From assembly GCF_900101825.1 (NCBI RefSeq), contig NZ_FNAG01000008.1, forward strand, positions 78,576 to 142,575: a stretch of DNA of 64,000 bases, written 5' to 3'. Below are positions 54,589 to 64,000 of this stretch, piece after piece (position 1 is the first letter of the stretch; every line of letters begins with the position of its first letter). Source of the DNA: Aquimonas voraii. Its GTDB lineage: Bacteria > Pseudomonadota > Gammaproteobacteria > Xanthomonadales > Xanthomonadaceae. The position numbers and the translations under genes are program-made. The notes beneath the pieces were generated by a model. That model saw only the letters and a program-made list of their open reading frames with translations. It was not told where the DNA came from and ran no database searches.

Positions 54589-55122
54589 ATGACGCAATCC
54601 CGTCGCCTTGCTCTCGTGCCCCTCGCCCTGCTGGCCAGCGGATTCGCCGCGGCCCAGCCCGGCCCGAACGCCGAGAACGTGCGCTACACCTACGCGACCG
54701 TGCTGAGCGCGACACCGGTCTACGAGACGATCCGCTTTTCCGAACCGCGCGAGGAGTGCGAGGACGAGCGCGTGGTCTACCGCGAACGCGACTCCGGTAC
54801 CGCCGGTACGGTGATTGGTGCCATCGTGGGTGCCGCGGTCGGCAACCAGGTGGGTGGGGGCGACGGTCGCCGTGCCGCCACCGTGGCGGGCGCCATCGCC
54901 GGCGGCGCGATCGGCCGCAATGTTGATCGCAACAACAGCCCCGAGCGTCGCTACGAGGGCACCGAAACCCGCTGCCGCGTCGTCGAGGTGAGTCGCGAAG
55001 AGCGTCGCCTGTCCGGCTATGACGTCGAGTACCGGCTGAAGGACGAAGTGTTCTTCGCGCGCCTGCCCTACGACCCCGGCAACAACCTGCGTGTGCGCGT
55101 CAGCGTGACGCCGGTCGAATAA
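54589..55122 (+). CDS. Secreted glycine-zipper (2TM, 17-kDa-antigen-like) protein
   Basis: A 177-residue protein with a signal peptide (MTQSRRLALVPLALLASGFA). A glycine zipper occupies about residues 73-111 (GTVIGAIVGAAVGNQVGGG, GAIAGGAIGRNVD), flanked by Cys57 and a later Cys in TETRCRVVEV. The end is a beta-rich YDVEYRLKDEVFFARLPYDPG. This family inserts into or associates with the outer membrane. The frame is open 156 bases upstream, but AGGAG before 54589 and the signal peptide fix the start. Confidence 0.85.
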   Translation: MTQSRRLALVPLALLASGFAAAQPGPNAENVRYTYATVLSATPVYETIRFSEPREECEDERVVYRERDSGTAGTVIGAIVGAAVGNQVGGGDGRRAATVAGAIAGGAIGRNVDRNNSPERRYEGTETRCRVVEVSREERRLSGYDVEYRLKDEVFFARLPYDPGNNLRVRVSVTPVE

Positions 55123-55147
55123 GCGCAGCCTCAGTCGAAAGTCTCAT

Positions 55148-55169
55148 GGGGGCCGGCTTGCTGGCCCCC
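55148..55169 (+). terminator. GC-rich hairpin after the glycine-zipper gene
   Basis: GGGGGCC (55148-55154) and GGCCCCC (55163-55169) form a 7-bp stem with an 8-base loop. No T-run follows, so termination strength is uncertain. It overlaps the proposed -35 of the arg leader promoter. Confidence 0.4.
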
Positions 55170-55186
55170 GCCCCCTGTGCCATTCT
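55158..55186 (+). promoter_or_regulatory. Candidate promoter of the arginine operon leader
   Basis: TTGCTG (55158-55163) and CATTCT (55181-55186) are separated by exactly 17 bases. Transcription would start at about 55193-55195, on or next to the ATG of the small leader frame, giving a leaderless message. Matches to the sigma-70 consensus are partial (3/6 and 4/6). Confidence 0.35.
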
Positions 55187-55194
55187 CCGCCCCC

Positions 55195-55296
55195 ATGTTC
55201 GCCAAGCCCGCCGACGCCGATGTCCTGACCAGTGCCTACATGGCGGCTGGCATGACCTCGCGCGCGCGCCGACTGGAAGCCCACATCGCTGGGTGA
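55195..55296 (+). CDS. Possible arginine-operon leader peptide (33 aa)
   Basis: A 33-codon frame from ATG to TGA, ending TSRARRLEAHIAG. Three of four consecutive codons are Arg (CGC at 55261, CGC at 55267, CGA at 55270). The stop lies 30 bases before a perfect terminator hairpin which itself precedes argF'. No ribosome site is visible, consistent with a leaderless start at the proposed promoter. The arrangement resembles amino-acid attenuators, but the Arg cluster is short and the frame may be chance. Confidence 0.4.
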   Translation: MFAKPADADVLTSAYMAAGMTSRARRLEAHIAG

Positions 55297-55325
55297 TCCG
55301 GGCGTTTGCGACGCTGGTTTGACGG

Positions 55326-55353
55326 AAAGCCCGGCCTGTGTGCCGGGCTTTTT
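55326..55353 (+). terminator. Intrinsic terminator or attenuator before argF'
   Basis: AAAGCCCGGC (55326-55335) and GCCGGGCTTT (55342-55351) pair perfectly over 10 bp around CTGTGT, followed by Ts to 55353. Only 44 bases separate it from argF', leaving hardly any room for a separate promoter. An upstream CCGGGC (55298-55303) can pair with GCCCGG (55329-55334) and would disrupt it, as an antiterminator would. Confidence 0.75.
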
Positions 55354-55397
55354 GCGTTTCTGGCCCACGAAATCCACACGACGACGAGTACCCACGG

Positions 55398-56414
55398 ATG
55401 AACGCACCGCTGATGAGCCACTTCCTCAACACCCAGGACTGGAGTCGAGAGGGCCTGAACGGTCTGCTCGAACAAGCGGCCGCATTCAAGCGCAGCAAGC
55501 TGGGCGAGCAGATGCGCGGGCGCTCGATCGCGCTGGTGTTCTTCAACCCGTCAATGCGTACCCGCACCAGTTTCGAGCTGGGCGCCTTCCAGATGGGCGG
55601 CCACGCGGTCGTGCTGCAGCCCGGCAAGGACGCCTGGCCGATCGAGTTCGATCTCGGCACCGTGATGGACGGCGACACCGAGGAGCACATCGCCGAGGTG
55701 GCGCGCGTGCTGTCCCGTTACGTAGACCTGATCGGCGTGCGTGCATTCCCGAAGTTCCAGGACTGGTCCGTCGATCGTGAGGACAAGGTGCTGCGGGCGT
55801 TTGCCAAGTACTCGACCGTGCCGGTGATCAACATGGAGACGATCACGCACCCCTGTCAGGAGCTGGCGCATGCGCTGGCCCTGCGCGAGCACTTCGGCAC
55901 CGACGATCTGCGCGGCAAGAAGTACGTGCTGACCTGGACCTACCACCCCAAGCCGCTCAACACCGCGGTCGCCAACTCGGCCCTGACCATCGCCACGCGC
56001 CTCGGCATGGACGTGACCCTGCTGTGCCCGACGCCGGACTACCTGCTGGACGAGCGCTACATGCGCTGGGCGGCCGACAACGTCGAGGAGGCCAAGGGCA
56101 GCTTCCGGGTCAGCCACGATCCGGATGAAGCCTATGCCGGCGCGCATGTGGTCTACGCCAAGAGCTGGGGCGCGATCCCCTTCTTCGGCCGCTGGGATGA
56201 AGAAAAGCCCATCCGCGACGCCCACAAGCACTTCATCGTCGACGAACGCAAGATGGCGCTCACCGACAACGGCGTGTTCAGCCACTGCCTGCCGCTCCGC
56301 CGCAACGTCAAGGCCACGGATGCGGTCATGGACAGCCCCGCCTGCATCGCCATCAATGAGGCCGAGAACCGGCTGCATGTGCAAAAGGCCATCATGGCCA
56401 CGCTGCTGCGCTGA
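55398..56414 (+). CDS. argF': N-acetyl-L-ornithine carbamoyltransferase
   Basis: A 338-residue transcarbamylase that carbamoylates N-acetylornithine instead of ornithine. Carbamoyl-phosphate motif SMRTRTSFE is at 52-60 and HPCQE near 152-156. The protein closely follows the Xanthomonas AOTCase pattern (GGHAVVLQPGKDAWPIEF, VMDGDTEEH, FSHCLPLRRN). If the alignment to X. campestris holds, Glu95 corresponds to the Glu that selects acetyl over succinyl substrates. First gene of the arg operon. ATG 55398 or 55413 are possible starts. Confidence 0.94.
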   Translation: MNAPLMSHFLNTQDWSREGLNGLLEQAAAFKRSKLGEQMRGRSIALVFFNPSMRTRTSFELGAFQMGGHAVVLQPGKDAWPIEFDLGTVMDGDTEEHIAEVARVLSRYVDLIGVRAFPKFQDWSVDREDKVLRAFAKYSTVPVINMETITHPCQELAHALALREHFGTDDLRGKKYVLTWTYHPKPLNTAVANSALTIATRLGMDVTLLCPTPDYLLDERYMRWAADNVEEAKGSFRVSHDPDEAYAGAHVVYAKSWGAIPFFGRWDEEKPIRDAHKHFIVDERKMALTDNGVFSHCLPLRRNVKATDAVMDSPACIAINEAENRLHVQKAIMATLLR

Positions 56415-56426
56415 GCGCAGCAGCGA

Positions 56427-56458
56427 CGGGATTCGGGATTGGGGATTCGGGATTCGTT
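56427..56458 (+). repeat. GGGATTC heptamer repeat, left arm of inverted pair
   Basis: Contains four tandem heptamers (GGGATTC, GGGATTG, GGGATTC, GGGATTC). Its 32 bases are the perfect reverse complement of 56572-56603. It begins 12 bases after the argF' stop. Confidence 0.95.
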
Positions 56459-56560
56459 AGAGCTGCTTCGCTTTGGCGCCCTGAACTGTCCGAGCCCGCA
56501 TGACTTGATCGCTCTTCAACATCCGCTTCGTTTGCTCGCCCTCTCCCCAAGGACCGCCGC

Positions 56561-57790
56561 ATGCCCGCTTCAACGAATCCCGAATCCCCAATCCCGAATC
56601 CCGGCACGAGAATCGTGCTTGCCTTCTCCGGCGGTCTCGACACCAGCTTCTGCATTCCTTGGCTGCGCGAGCGCGGCTACGAGGTGCATACCGTGTTCGC
56701 CGATACCGGCGGCGTCGATGCCGAGGAGCGCGCCTACATCGAGGCCCGCGCGGTCGAGCTGGGCGCGGCCAGCCATGTCACCGTCGACGGTGGCCCGGCG
56801 ATCTGGGACGGTTTCGTCAAACCCTTCGTCTGGGCCGGCGAGGCCTACCAGGGCCAGTACCCGCTGCTGGTCTCCGACCGTTACCTGATCGTCGACGCGG
56901 CGCTGAAGCGCTGTGCTGAGCTCGGCACCAAGCACATCGCGCACGGCTGCACCGGCATGGGCAATGACCAGGTCCGCTTCGATCTGGCGGTGAAGGCGCA
57001 GGGCGATTTCGTGATCGTGGCGCCGATCCGCGAGATCCAGAAGGAGCACACCCAGACCCGCGCCTACGAGCAGGCCTATCTGGAAGCGCGCGGTTTCGAA
57101 GTGCGCGCCAAGCAGAAGAGCTACACCATCAACGAGAACCTCCTAGGCGTGACCATGTCCGGCGGCGAGATCGACAAGTGGGAAGCCCCGGGCGAGGGCG
57201 CGCGCGGGCTCTGCGCCAAGCGCGCCGACTGGCCGTCGGCTCCGCTGCAGCTGCGCATCGGCTTCGAGCGCGGCGAGGCGGTGTCGATCAACGGCGAGCG
57301 CATGGCCGGTGCGGCGCTCTTGGCGCGGCTCAACACCGAGTTCGCGAAGTACGGCGTCGGTCGTGGCCTGTACACCGGCGACACCACGATCGGCCTGAAG
57401 GGCCGGATCATCTTCGAAGCCCCGGGCCTGATCGCCCTGCTCACCGCCCATCGTGCGCTGGAAGAAACGGTGCTGACCAAGCAGCAGAACCGCTTCAAGC
57501 CCGAGGTGGCGCGCAAGTGGGTGGAGCTGGTCTACGAGGGCTTCTACCACGATCCGCTGAAGTACGACCTGGAGGCCTTCCTCGCCAGCTCGCAGGCCAA
57601 GGTCAATGGCGAAGTGACGCTGGAAACGCATGGCGCCCGCGTCGACGCGGTGGCCGTGAGCTCGCCGCACATCCTGAACGCCAAGGGCGCGGTCTACGCG
57701 CAGTCGGCCGACTGGGGCGTGGAAGAGGCCGAGGGCTTCATCAAGCTCTTCGGCATGAGCAGCACGCTTTGGGCGGAAGTGAACAAGTAG
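56561..57790 (+). CDS. argG: Argininosuccinate synthase
   Basis: A 409-residue synthase joining citrulline and aspartate with ATP. The P-loop-like AFSGGLDTS is at 21-29; later marks are [24 protein letters not shown] and [12 protein letters not shown]. In this pathway it acts after the acetyl group is removed. The first ~14 residues ([14 protein letters not shown]) precede the normal N-terminus, and residues 5-14 are encoded by the right arm of the GGGATTC inverted repeat. No other start precedes IVLAFSGG in frame, so the repeat appears to have become coding. Confidence 0.95.
   Translation: MPASTNPESPIPNPGTRIVLAFSGGLDTSFCIPWLRERGYEVHTVFADTGGVDAEERAYIEARAVELGAASHVTVDGGPAIWDGFVKPFVWAGEAYQGQYPLLVSDRYLIVDAALKRCAELGTKHIAHGCTGMGNDQVRFDLAVKAQGDFVIVAPIREIQKEHTQTRAYEQAYLEARGFEVRAKQKSYTINENLLGVTMSGGEIDKWEAPGEGARGLCAKRADWPSAPLQLRIGFERGEAVSINGERMAGAALLARLNTEFAKYGVGRGLYTGDTTIGLKGRIIFEAPGLIALLTAHRALEETVLTKQQNRFKPEVARKWVELVYEGFYHDPLKYDLEAFLASSQAKVNGEVTLETHGARVDAVAVSSPHILNAKGAVYAQSADWGVEEAEGFIKLFGMSSTLWAEVNK
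56572..56603 (-). repeat. GGGATTC heptamer repeat, right arm, inside argG
   Basis: Perfect 32-base reverse complement of 56427-56458; the arms are separated by 113 bases. On the plus strand it encodes residues 5-14 of ArgG. Heptamer repeats of this type are frequent intergenic elements in Xanthomonadales. Confidence 0.95.
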
Positions 57791-57799
57791 TTGCTTGTT

Positions 57800-57840
57800 G
57801 AGCCCCTCTCCCGGATGGGAGAGGGGTCGGGGAGAGGGTC
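57800..57840. repeat. CCCCTCTCCC REP-like copy between argG and argE'
   Basis: AGCCCCTCTCCC...GGGAGAGGGG followed by GGGGAGAGGGT, the same core as the 78-bp array at 3231-3450. It starts about 10 bases after the argG stop. Confidence 0.8.
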
Positions 57841-57895
57841 CGGCAAAGCCGAGCCTTCAATCCATCACCCCGTATGGCCACGGCAGACCCAATCC

Positions 57896-58969
57896 ATGCT
57901 CGACCGCATCCTCCATCACCTTGCAAAGCTGGTCGCTTTCGACACCCGCAACCCACCGCGTGAGATCGGGCGCTCGATGTTCAACTACCTGCAGCACGCG
58001 CTGCCGGGTTTCCGCTTCCAGCTCACCGACTTCGGTGCCGGCGCGATCGCCCTGCTGGCGGTGCGCGGCACTCCGAAGCGCGTGTTCAACGTGCACATGG
58101 ACACCGTGCCGGACTCGCCGCACTGGAGCGCCGATCCGCACCTGCTGCGCGTCAGCGCCGACCGTGCAATCGGTTTGGGCGCCTGCGACATCAAGGGTGC
58201 GGCTGCCTGCCTGATCACCGCGGCGGAGCAGACCCGGGGCGATGCGGCCTTCCTGTTCACCACCGACGAGGAAGCCAATGACGCCCGCTGCATCGCCGGC
58301 TTCCTTGCCCAGGGACACGACTTCGCCGAGGCCATCGTCGCCGAGCCGACCCAGGCGCGCGCGGTGCTGGCGCATCGCGGCATCAGCTCGGTGCTGATGA
58401 AGTTCAAGGGCACCGCGGGTCATGCCTCGGGCGCGCAGGCGATGGAGCAGAGCGCCCTGCACCAGGCGATCCGCTTCGGCGGGCGCGCGCTGGACTTCGT
58501 GCAGACGCAGTCTGGCGAGAGCTTTGGCGGCCTGCAGGGCCTGCGCTTCAACATCGGCCGCGTCGAGGGCGGCATCAAGGCCAACATGATCGCGCCGGCC
58601 GCCGAGCTGCGCTTCGGCTTCCGTCCGCTGCCCTCGCACTCGATCGACGGCCTGCACGACACTTTCCGTGGCTTCGCAGCCGCCGAAGCCCTGGCCCACT
58701 ACGAGGAAACCTTCCGCGGCCCTTCGTTGCCCTCGGGCGGCGACACCGCAGACAAGTTCGCCCGCGCCGAAGCGCTGGTCGCCGAGCTTGGCCTGCCGGT
58801 CGGCCCGGCCGTGGACTTCTGGACCGAAGCCTCGCTGTTCTCCGCGGCCGGGCTCACTGCGATCGTGTACGGGCCGGGCGACATCGCCCGGGCGCATACG
58901 GCCGATGAGTGGGTGGCGTTGGAGCAGCTCGACGCGGTGGCCAAGACCTACCTGCGACTGTTCGCCTGA
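57896..58969 (+). CDS. argE': N-acetyl-L-citrulline deacetylase
   Basis: A 357-residue M20-family metallopeptidase. Metal ligands and catalytic residues are visible: His67 and Asp69 (HMDTVPD), Asp98 (ACDIKGA), Glu125-Glu126 (TTDEEAND), and the late Glu/His region. The dimerisation domain has [20 protein letters not shown]. By context with argF' and argG it removes the acetyl group from N-acetylcitrulline, as in Xanthomonas. An ordinary ArgE role cannot be excluded by sequence alone. The start at 57896 lies after the REP copy. Confidence 0.92.
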   Translation: MLDRILHHLAKLVAFDTRNPPREIGRSMFNYLQHALPGFRFQLTDFGAGAIALLAVRGTPKRVFNVHMDTVPDSPHWSADPHLLRVSADRAIGLGACDIKGAAACLITAAEQTRGDAAFLFTTDEEANDARCIAGFLAQGHDFAEAIVAEPTQARAVLAHRGISSVLMKFKGTAGHASGAQAMEQSALHQAIRFGGRALDFVQTQSGESFGGLQGLRFNIGRVEGGIKANMIAPAAELRFGFRPLPSHSIDGLHDTFRGFAAAEALAHYEETFRGPSLPSGGDTADKFARAEALVAELGLPVGPAVDFWTEASLFSAAGLTAIVYGPGDIARAHTADEWVALEQLDAVAKTYLRLFA

Positions 58970-59020
58970 GCCGGACGTTCCACGGAGCCGAAGGCTCGCA
59001 AAGCTCGTGTCAGCGCGACC

Positions 59021-59066
59021 TGAGCCCCTCTCCCCCGACCCCTCTCCCTCCAGGGGAGAGGGGAGA
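59021..59066. repeat. CCCCTCTCCC REP-like copy between argE' and argBA
   Basis: GAGCCCCTCTCCCCCGACC followed by CCTCTCC...GGGGAGAGGGGAG; a diverged palindromic copy of the family. It fills part of the 175-base gap before argBA. Confidence 0.75.
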
Positions 59067-59144
59067 CAAGCAGCTCCGTGCGAGCGCACCCGCGCTCTGT
59101 TCGGCCCCGCACCCATAGCCACTCCGCAGAACCCATCAAGCCCC

Positions 59145-60455
<1,311 letters not shown>

Positions 60456-60457
60456 GG

Positions 60458-61123
60458 ATGCAGCCGATCACCACGCCGCTGTCGCTGATCGGCGAGCACG
60501 TGCAGCTGCAGCCGCTGACGACTGCGCACGCGAGCGACCTCGTGCGCGCGGCCAGTGACGGCGAGCTGTGGAATATGCGCGTGACCTCGGTGCCGAATGC
60601 CGACACGGTCGAGGCCTACATCGCGCGTGCGCTCGACGAGCAGGCCCAGGGCAGGGCGCTGGCCTATGTGGTGCTCGATGCGCACGGCGAGGTCGTTGGC
60701 AGCACGCGCTGCTGCCATATCGACTGGAGCCTGCCGCGGTTGGAGATCGGCTACACCTGGTACGCCCAGCGCGTGCAGCGCACGGCGCTGAACACCGAGG
60801 CCAAGTTCCTGCTGCTTCAGCAGGCCTTCGAGCGCTTCGGCTGTGTTGCGGTGGAGCTGCGCACCCACGCGCAGAACCTGCGCTCGCGGGCGGCGATCGA
60901 GCGCCTCGGCGCGAAGCAGGATGGTGTGCTGCGCCGGCATATGCGCATGCCGGACGGCCACCTGCGCGACACCGTGGTGTATTCGATCCTGGATTCGGAG
61001 TGGCCGCCCGTGCGAGCGAATCTGCTGTGGCGCTTGGCGCGTGGCGCGGAGCCGTCACCGGGTGAACACGATCGCGCCGTGTCGAGACATGAAGTCCACG
61101 GTGGGCCAGGGGCCACCCTATGA
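60458..61123 (+). CDS. GNAT-family N-acetyltransferase (RimJ/RimL-like) in the arg operon
   Basis: A 221-residue acetyltransferase: LIGEHVQLQPLTTAHASDL, HGEVVGSTRCCHIDWSLPRLEIGYTWY (split across strands 4-5) and FERFGCVAVELRTHAQNLRSR with RAAIERLGAKQDGVLRRHM. It follows argBA by 2 bases. The substrate is unknown; a similarly placed GNAT gene occurs in Xanthomonas arg clusters as I recall. The last ~9 residues (VHGGPGATL) are encoded by a GGTGGGCC palindromic repeat, so the native C-terminus was probably extended by the repeat. Confidence 0.85.
   Translation: MQPITTPLSLIGEHVQLQPLTTAHASDLVRAASDGELWNMRVTSVPNADTVEAYIARALDEQAQGRALAYVVLDAHGEVVGSTRCCHIDWSLPRLEIGYTWYAQRVQRTALNTEAKFLLLQQAFERFGCVAVELRTHAQNLRSRAAIERLGAKQDGVLRRHMRMPDGHLRDTVVYSILDSEWPPVRANLLWRLARGAEPSPGEHDRAVSRHEVHGGPGATL
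61100..61122. repeat. GGTGGGCC palindrome overlapping the GNAT 3' end
   Basis: GGTGGGCCAGGGGCCACC at 61100-61117 followed by CTATGA, closely matching the copy at 10538-10560 (including the trailing CTATGA). The GNAT stop codon lies in the repeat. Confidence 0.85.
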
Positions 61124-61189
61124 GGCCGTGATGTTCGGCGACATGATCACTTCCATTTCCCGCGCCCAAATGCCCGGAGACCGCACCCC

Positions 61190-62155
61190 ATGACTTCCAA
61201 GATCCGCATCGGCCTGATCGGCGCTCGCGGCTATGTCGGCAGCGAGCTGATCCGTCTGCTGAAGAATCATCCTGCCTTCGAGCTCGCGTTCGTCAGCTCG
61301 CGCGAGCGCGAGGGCCAGCGCGTGGCGGACTTCGAGGACGGCGTCGATCCCGCGCTGCTCTACGTCAACCACGGTCCGGAAGCCGCTGCCAAGGCGAACG
61401 CCGATGCATTGGTGCTGGCGCTGCCCAACGGCAAGGCAGCGGAGTTCGTGGCTGCCGTCGATGCGGCGGGCGTAGACCCCGTCATCCTTGATCTCTCCGC
61501 CGACTACCGTTTCGACGCGCGCTGGTACTACGGCCTGCCCGAGCTGACCCGCGTGCGTGCGCCGGGCGAGCGCCGCATCAGCAATCCGGGTTGCTATGCC
61601 ACGACGATGCAGCTGGCGATCGCGCCGCTGGCCGGGCGCATCCACGGGCCGGTGCAGTGCTTCGGTGTCAGCGGCTACAGCGGCGCCGGCACCAGCCCGT
61701 CCGACAAGAACAATGTCGAGCTGCTGCGCGACAACCTGATGCCCTACAGCCTCGCCGGCCACATCCATGAGCGCGAGGTCAGCGTGCAGCTGGCCGAGGA
61801 CATCGAGTTCATGCCGCACGTGGCACCGCAGTTCCGCGGCATCACCATGACCGTGAACCTGCATCTGGAAGCGCCCACCACCGTCGCCGAGCTGATCGAT
61901 CTCTATCGCGCGCGCTACGCCAACGAGCCGCTGGTTCGTGTGACGGAAGCAGCGCCCTGGGTCAGCCGCATCGCCGGCAAGACCGGCGTCGAAATCGGCG
62001 GCTTCACCGTCTCCGCCGACGGCCGTCGCGTGGTGATTGTTTCCACCTTGGACAATCTGTTGAAGGGTGCTGCCAGCCAGGCGCTGCAGAACCTCAATCT
62101 CGCCTTTGGCCTCGATGAGCTCGCCGGCCTCAACGCACAGGAGCGTCTGCCGTGA
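61190..62155 (+). CDS. argC: N-acetyl-gamma-glutamyl-phosphate reductase
   Basis: A 321-residue ArgC. The NADP-binding [10 protein letters not shown] is at 11-20, the catalytic Cys135 is in [10 protein letters not shown], and HIHEREV holds the active-site His. It reduces acetylglutamyl phosphate to the semialdehyde. The stop overlaps the argH GTG start. Confidence 0.97.
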   Translation: MTSKIRIGLIGARGYVGSELIRLLKNHPAFELAFVSSREREGQRVADFEDGVDPALLYVNHGPEAAAKANADALVLALPNGKAAEFVAAVDAAGVDPVILDLSADYRFDARWYYGLPELTRVRAPGERRISNPGCYATTMQLAIAPLAGRIHGPVQCFGVSGYSGAGTSPSDKNNVELLRDNLMPYSLAGHIHEREVSVQLAEDIEFMPHVAPQFRGITMTVNLHLEAPTTVAELIDLYRARYANEPLVRVTEAAPWVSRIAGKTGVEIGGFTVSADGRRVVIVSTLDNLLKGAASQALQNLNLAFGLDELAGLNAQERLP

Positions 62156-63453
62156 GTGGACTGCTGTGGCAGAAGCCGGGCGTCAAGGTCGACGCCCGCA
62201 TCCAGGACCTCCTGGCCGGCGAGGACGTGATCCTCGACCGAGAATTCATTCGCTTCGACATCATCGCCAGCCGCGCGCACGCGCAGGGCCTGCAGCGCAT
62301 CGGCATTCTGAGTGCCGATGAACTCGCCGGCATCGAACGCGAGCTGAGCGCGCTGGACGCAGCGATTGTGTCTGGCGCCTTCGTGCTCGATGCGCGCTTC
62401 GAGGACATGCACAGCGCCATCGAGGCCTGGCTGACTGAAAGGCTGGGCGACGCCGGCAAGCGCATCCACACCGGCCGCAGCCGCAACGACCAGGTGCTTG
62501 TCGCTACACGCCTGTGGCTGAAGGATCGGCTGAGCCGCCTGCACGGGCTCTGTGTCGAGACGGCCGGTGTGGCGCTTGAGCGCGCCGAGGCCGAAGCGAT
62601 GCTGCCGCTGCCCGGCTATACCCATCTGCAGCGCGCCATGGTGTCGAGCTGCGGGATGTGGTGGGCGGCCTGGGCCGAAGCCTTCATCGACAATGCCCAG
62701 CGCGCCCGCGACACCCTGGCCCTGATCGACGCCAACCCGCTGGGCAGCGCCGCCGGCTACGGCATCAATCTGCCGCTGGACCGCGACCACACCACGGCCG
62801 CGCTGGGCTTCGGCCGCATGCAGCTGGCGGCCACCTATGCGCAGCTCTCGCGCGGCAAGTTCGAGCTGGCCGCGGTCGAAGCGCTGGGCGCGGCCACGCT
62901 GGATCTGCGTCGTCTGGCCTGGGATCTGTCCCTGTTCACCGCCGCCGAGTTCGGCTTCGTCAAGCTGCCCGCCGAATACACCACCGGCAGCTCGATCATG
63001 CCCAACAAGCGCAACCCCGACGTGGTCGAGCTGATGCGCGCCGTGCACGCCTCGATCTCGGCCGCGCGCACCGAGCTGGACCAGCTGCTGAGCCTGCCGT
63101 CCGGCTATCACCGCGACCTGCAGTTCAGCAAAGGCGCGATCGTGCACGCCTTCGGCCGCGGTCTGTCGGCGCTGGCCCTGCTGCCCGATCTGCTGCGCAA
63201 TCTTGAATGGGTGCAAGAGCGCATGCAGGCCGCGCTGGAGCCTTCGATGTACGCCACCGACCTCGCTGTTGAGCTCGCCCGCGAGGGCCTGCCTTTCCGC
63301 GAGGCCTACGTGCAGGCCGCCGACCCCGCGCGCTGGGCGCAGCGCGATCCGCAGGCAAGCATCGAAGCGCGGGTGTCGCCGGGGGCGTCGGGGCAGCTGC
63401 GGCTGGAGGTGTTGAAAGCACGTTGGTCCGATCAGCAGGGTTCAATCTGCTGA
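62152..63453 (+). CDS. argH: Argininosuccinate lyase
   Basis: A 433-residue member of the fumarase/aspartase superfamily. [10 protein letters not shown] is near residues 103-112, GYTHLQRA near 158, and the signature [12 protein letters not shown] around 279-290. It releases arginine and fumarate. The GTG start overlaps the argC stop (GTGA). In Xanthomonas, proB and proA follow; here an IS3-type insertion and a gene remnant do. Confidence 0.97.
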   Translation: MSGLLWQKPGVKVDARIQDLLAGEDVILDREFIRFDIIASRAHAQGLQRIGILSADELAGIERELSALDAAIVSGAFVLDARFEDMHSAIEAWLTERLGDAGKRIHTGRSRNDQVLVATRLWLKDRLSRLHGLCVETAGVALERAEAEAMLPLPGYTHLQRAMVSSCGMWWAAWAEAFIDNAQRARDTLALIDANPLGSAAGYGINLPLDRDHTTAALGFGRMQLAATYAQLSRGKFELAAVEALGAATLDLRRLAWDLSLFTAAEFGFVKLPAEYTTGSSIMPNKRNPDVVELMRAVHASISAARTELDQLLSLPSGYHRDLQFSKGAIVHAFGRGLSALALLPDLLRNLEWVQERMQAALEPSMYATDLAVELAREGLPFREAYVQAADPARWAQRDPQASIEARVSPGASGQLRLEVLKARWSDQQGSIC

Positions 63454-63517
63454 TGCTTCAGCCCGTAGTGCGCCTCGCAGGAGGAGCCGCAAGGCACCCG
63501 AGCGAAGGTGCAAGCCG

Positions 63518-63670
63518 CTACTCGATCGCGAGGGGGAACGTGTCGCTTAGGCCGTGCTGGTCCAGATACCCGATGATCCAGTCGAGGTGGGGCTGATCGA
63601 AGCAGAACCAGCGATCGTCCTGCATCCTCAAGACAACTGGGCCTTGATGGGGCTGAAAGGCCCACGGGTT
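63518..63670 (-). pseudogene. 3' remnant of an unknown gene, cut off at the insertion sequence
   Basis: Reading the minus strand just past the transposase stop (63671-63673) gives an uninterrupted protein-like frame of about 50 codons: it starts NPWAFQPHQGPVVLRMQ and continues DDRWFCFDQPHLDWIIGYL, DQHGLSDTFPLAIE and stop at 63518. The aromatic- and acid-rich composition contrasts with shadow frames here. An ATG at 63625 would give only 35 residues. I take it as the C-terminus of a gene truncated by the IS. Family not recognised. Confidence 0.45.
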
Positions 63671-64000
63671 CTACCCCGTTTCCGCGGACGGTTTGAACAA
63701 GGCTGAAAACCTACGGTCCCGGCGAGCGACTCTACGTCGCATCCGGGGGTTGTGGAACCGCTCGATGTAGTCGAACAGATCGACCCGTGCCTCGTCACGG
63801 GTTCGGTAGTTCTGGTGATGCACGCGCTCCCGCTCGAGCTGCCCGAAGAAGCCTTCGCAGGCGGCGTTGTCGGCACAGTGACCGGCCGCACTCATGCTGC
63901 TCACCAAGGCGTTCTGATCCAGGAACCTCTGGTAGTCCCCGCTGATGAATTGCCCGCCCCGGTCCGAGTGCAGGATGACCACGGACCCTCCTTGTCGCTG
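63671..64000 (-). mobile_element. IS3-family transposase OrfB, C-terminal part (runs off window)
   Basis: The minus-strand frame is open from the window edge to TAG at 63671. It encodes the end of a DDE transposase: VVILHSDRGGQFISGDYQRF, CADNAACEGFFGQLERERVH and VDLFDYIERFHNPRMRRRV. The second Asp and the Glu are separated by exactly 35 residues (D-x35-E), the IS3 spacing. The N-terminal part, OrfA and the far inverted repeat are outside the window. Whether the copy is active cannot be judged. Confidence 0.92.

Noticed and set aside
55148..55169. Riboswitch upstream of the arginine operon
   Set aside because: Only a short GC hairpin is present; no conserved aptamer-like elements were recognised, and the leader-peptide model explains the terminator better.
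63671..63760. Apparent frameshift at the transposase C-terminus (FHNPRMRRRV and following)
   Set aside because: The ending is unlike the common IS3 tail, but the frame is open to the stop and some IS3 subgroups end in a similar way. No sequence evidence of a frameshift.

Overview
The window comes from a high-GC gammaproteobacterium of the order Xanthomonadales, probably Rhodanobacteraceae or a close relative. The best evidence is the arginine cluster at the right end. It encodes the acetylated-intermediate route: N-acetylornithine carbamoyltransferase, N-acetylcitrulline deacetylase and a fused N-acetylglutamate kinase/synthase, which is a Xanthomonas-type arrangement. A secreted protein ending in an IFRNGFE tail and the many GGGATTC and CCCCTCTCCC intergenic repeats fit the same group. 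No tRNA, rRNA or CRISPR array was recognised.

Layout. 1-8.8 kb: a truncated FtsX/MacB-type permease, a secreted DUF3224 protein, an AraC regulator, a 78-bp tandem repeat array, an SDR dehydrogenase, a kinase fused to a formylglycine-enzyme-like domain, an Asp/Glu racemase, two heptamer microsatellites and an SRAP (YedK/HMCES-type) protein. 8.9-12.2 kb: ispF-truD and a Tat-type amidohydrolase. 12.5-18.2 kb: a pgaABCD operon on the minus strand for poly-N-acetylglucosamine, whose PgaB appears to have lost deacetylase metal ligands. 18.6-25.8 kb: DUF1456 protein, a small secreted protein, an NMT1/THI5-like protein, mutS, a formylglycine-enzyme-like protein and a DUF2141 lipoprotein.

26.1-46.7 kb is the most notable region. 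It is a RiPP gene cluster of thiopeptide/TOMM type on the plus strand. It starts with an 83-residue Cys/Ser/Thr-rich precursor, followed by an ABC exporter pair, a LanB dehydratase, an RRE-containing partner protein, a YcaO cyclodehydratase, a SagB-type dehydrogenase and a stand-alone LanB C-terminal-type protein. A MacAB-like exporter (two FtsX permeases, a membrane-fusion protein and an ATPase) comes next. The last four genes look like a sulfur-transfer module: a JAMM protease, a ubiquitin-like/rhodanese/E1 fusion, a second YcaO and TfuA. Most genes from the LanB onward overlap by ATGA or GTGA. I infer an azole-containing, dehydrated, probably thioamidated peptide. The chemistry is untested, and such clusters are rarely discussed outside Gram-positive bacteria.

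46.7-52.4 kb: a secreted beta-helix protein divergent from an ECF sigma factor and Ser/Thr kinase pair. 52.4-55.1 kb: sufE, cysS and a glycine-zipper protein. 55.2-63.5 kb: argF'-argG-argE'-argBA-GNAT-argC-argH. It is preceded by a possible leader peptide and attenuator and broken up by repeats. 63.5-64 kb: a gene remnant abutting an IS3-family transposase that runs off the window.
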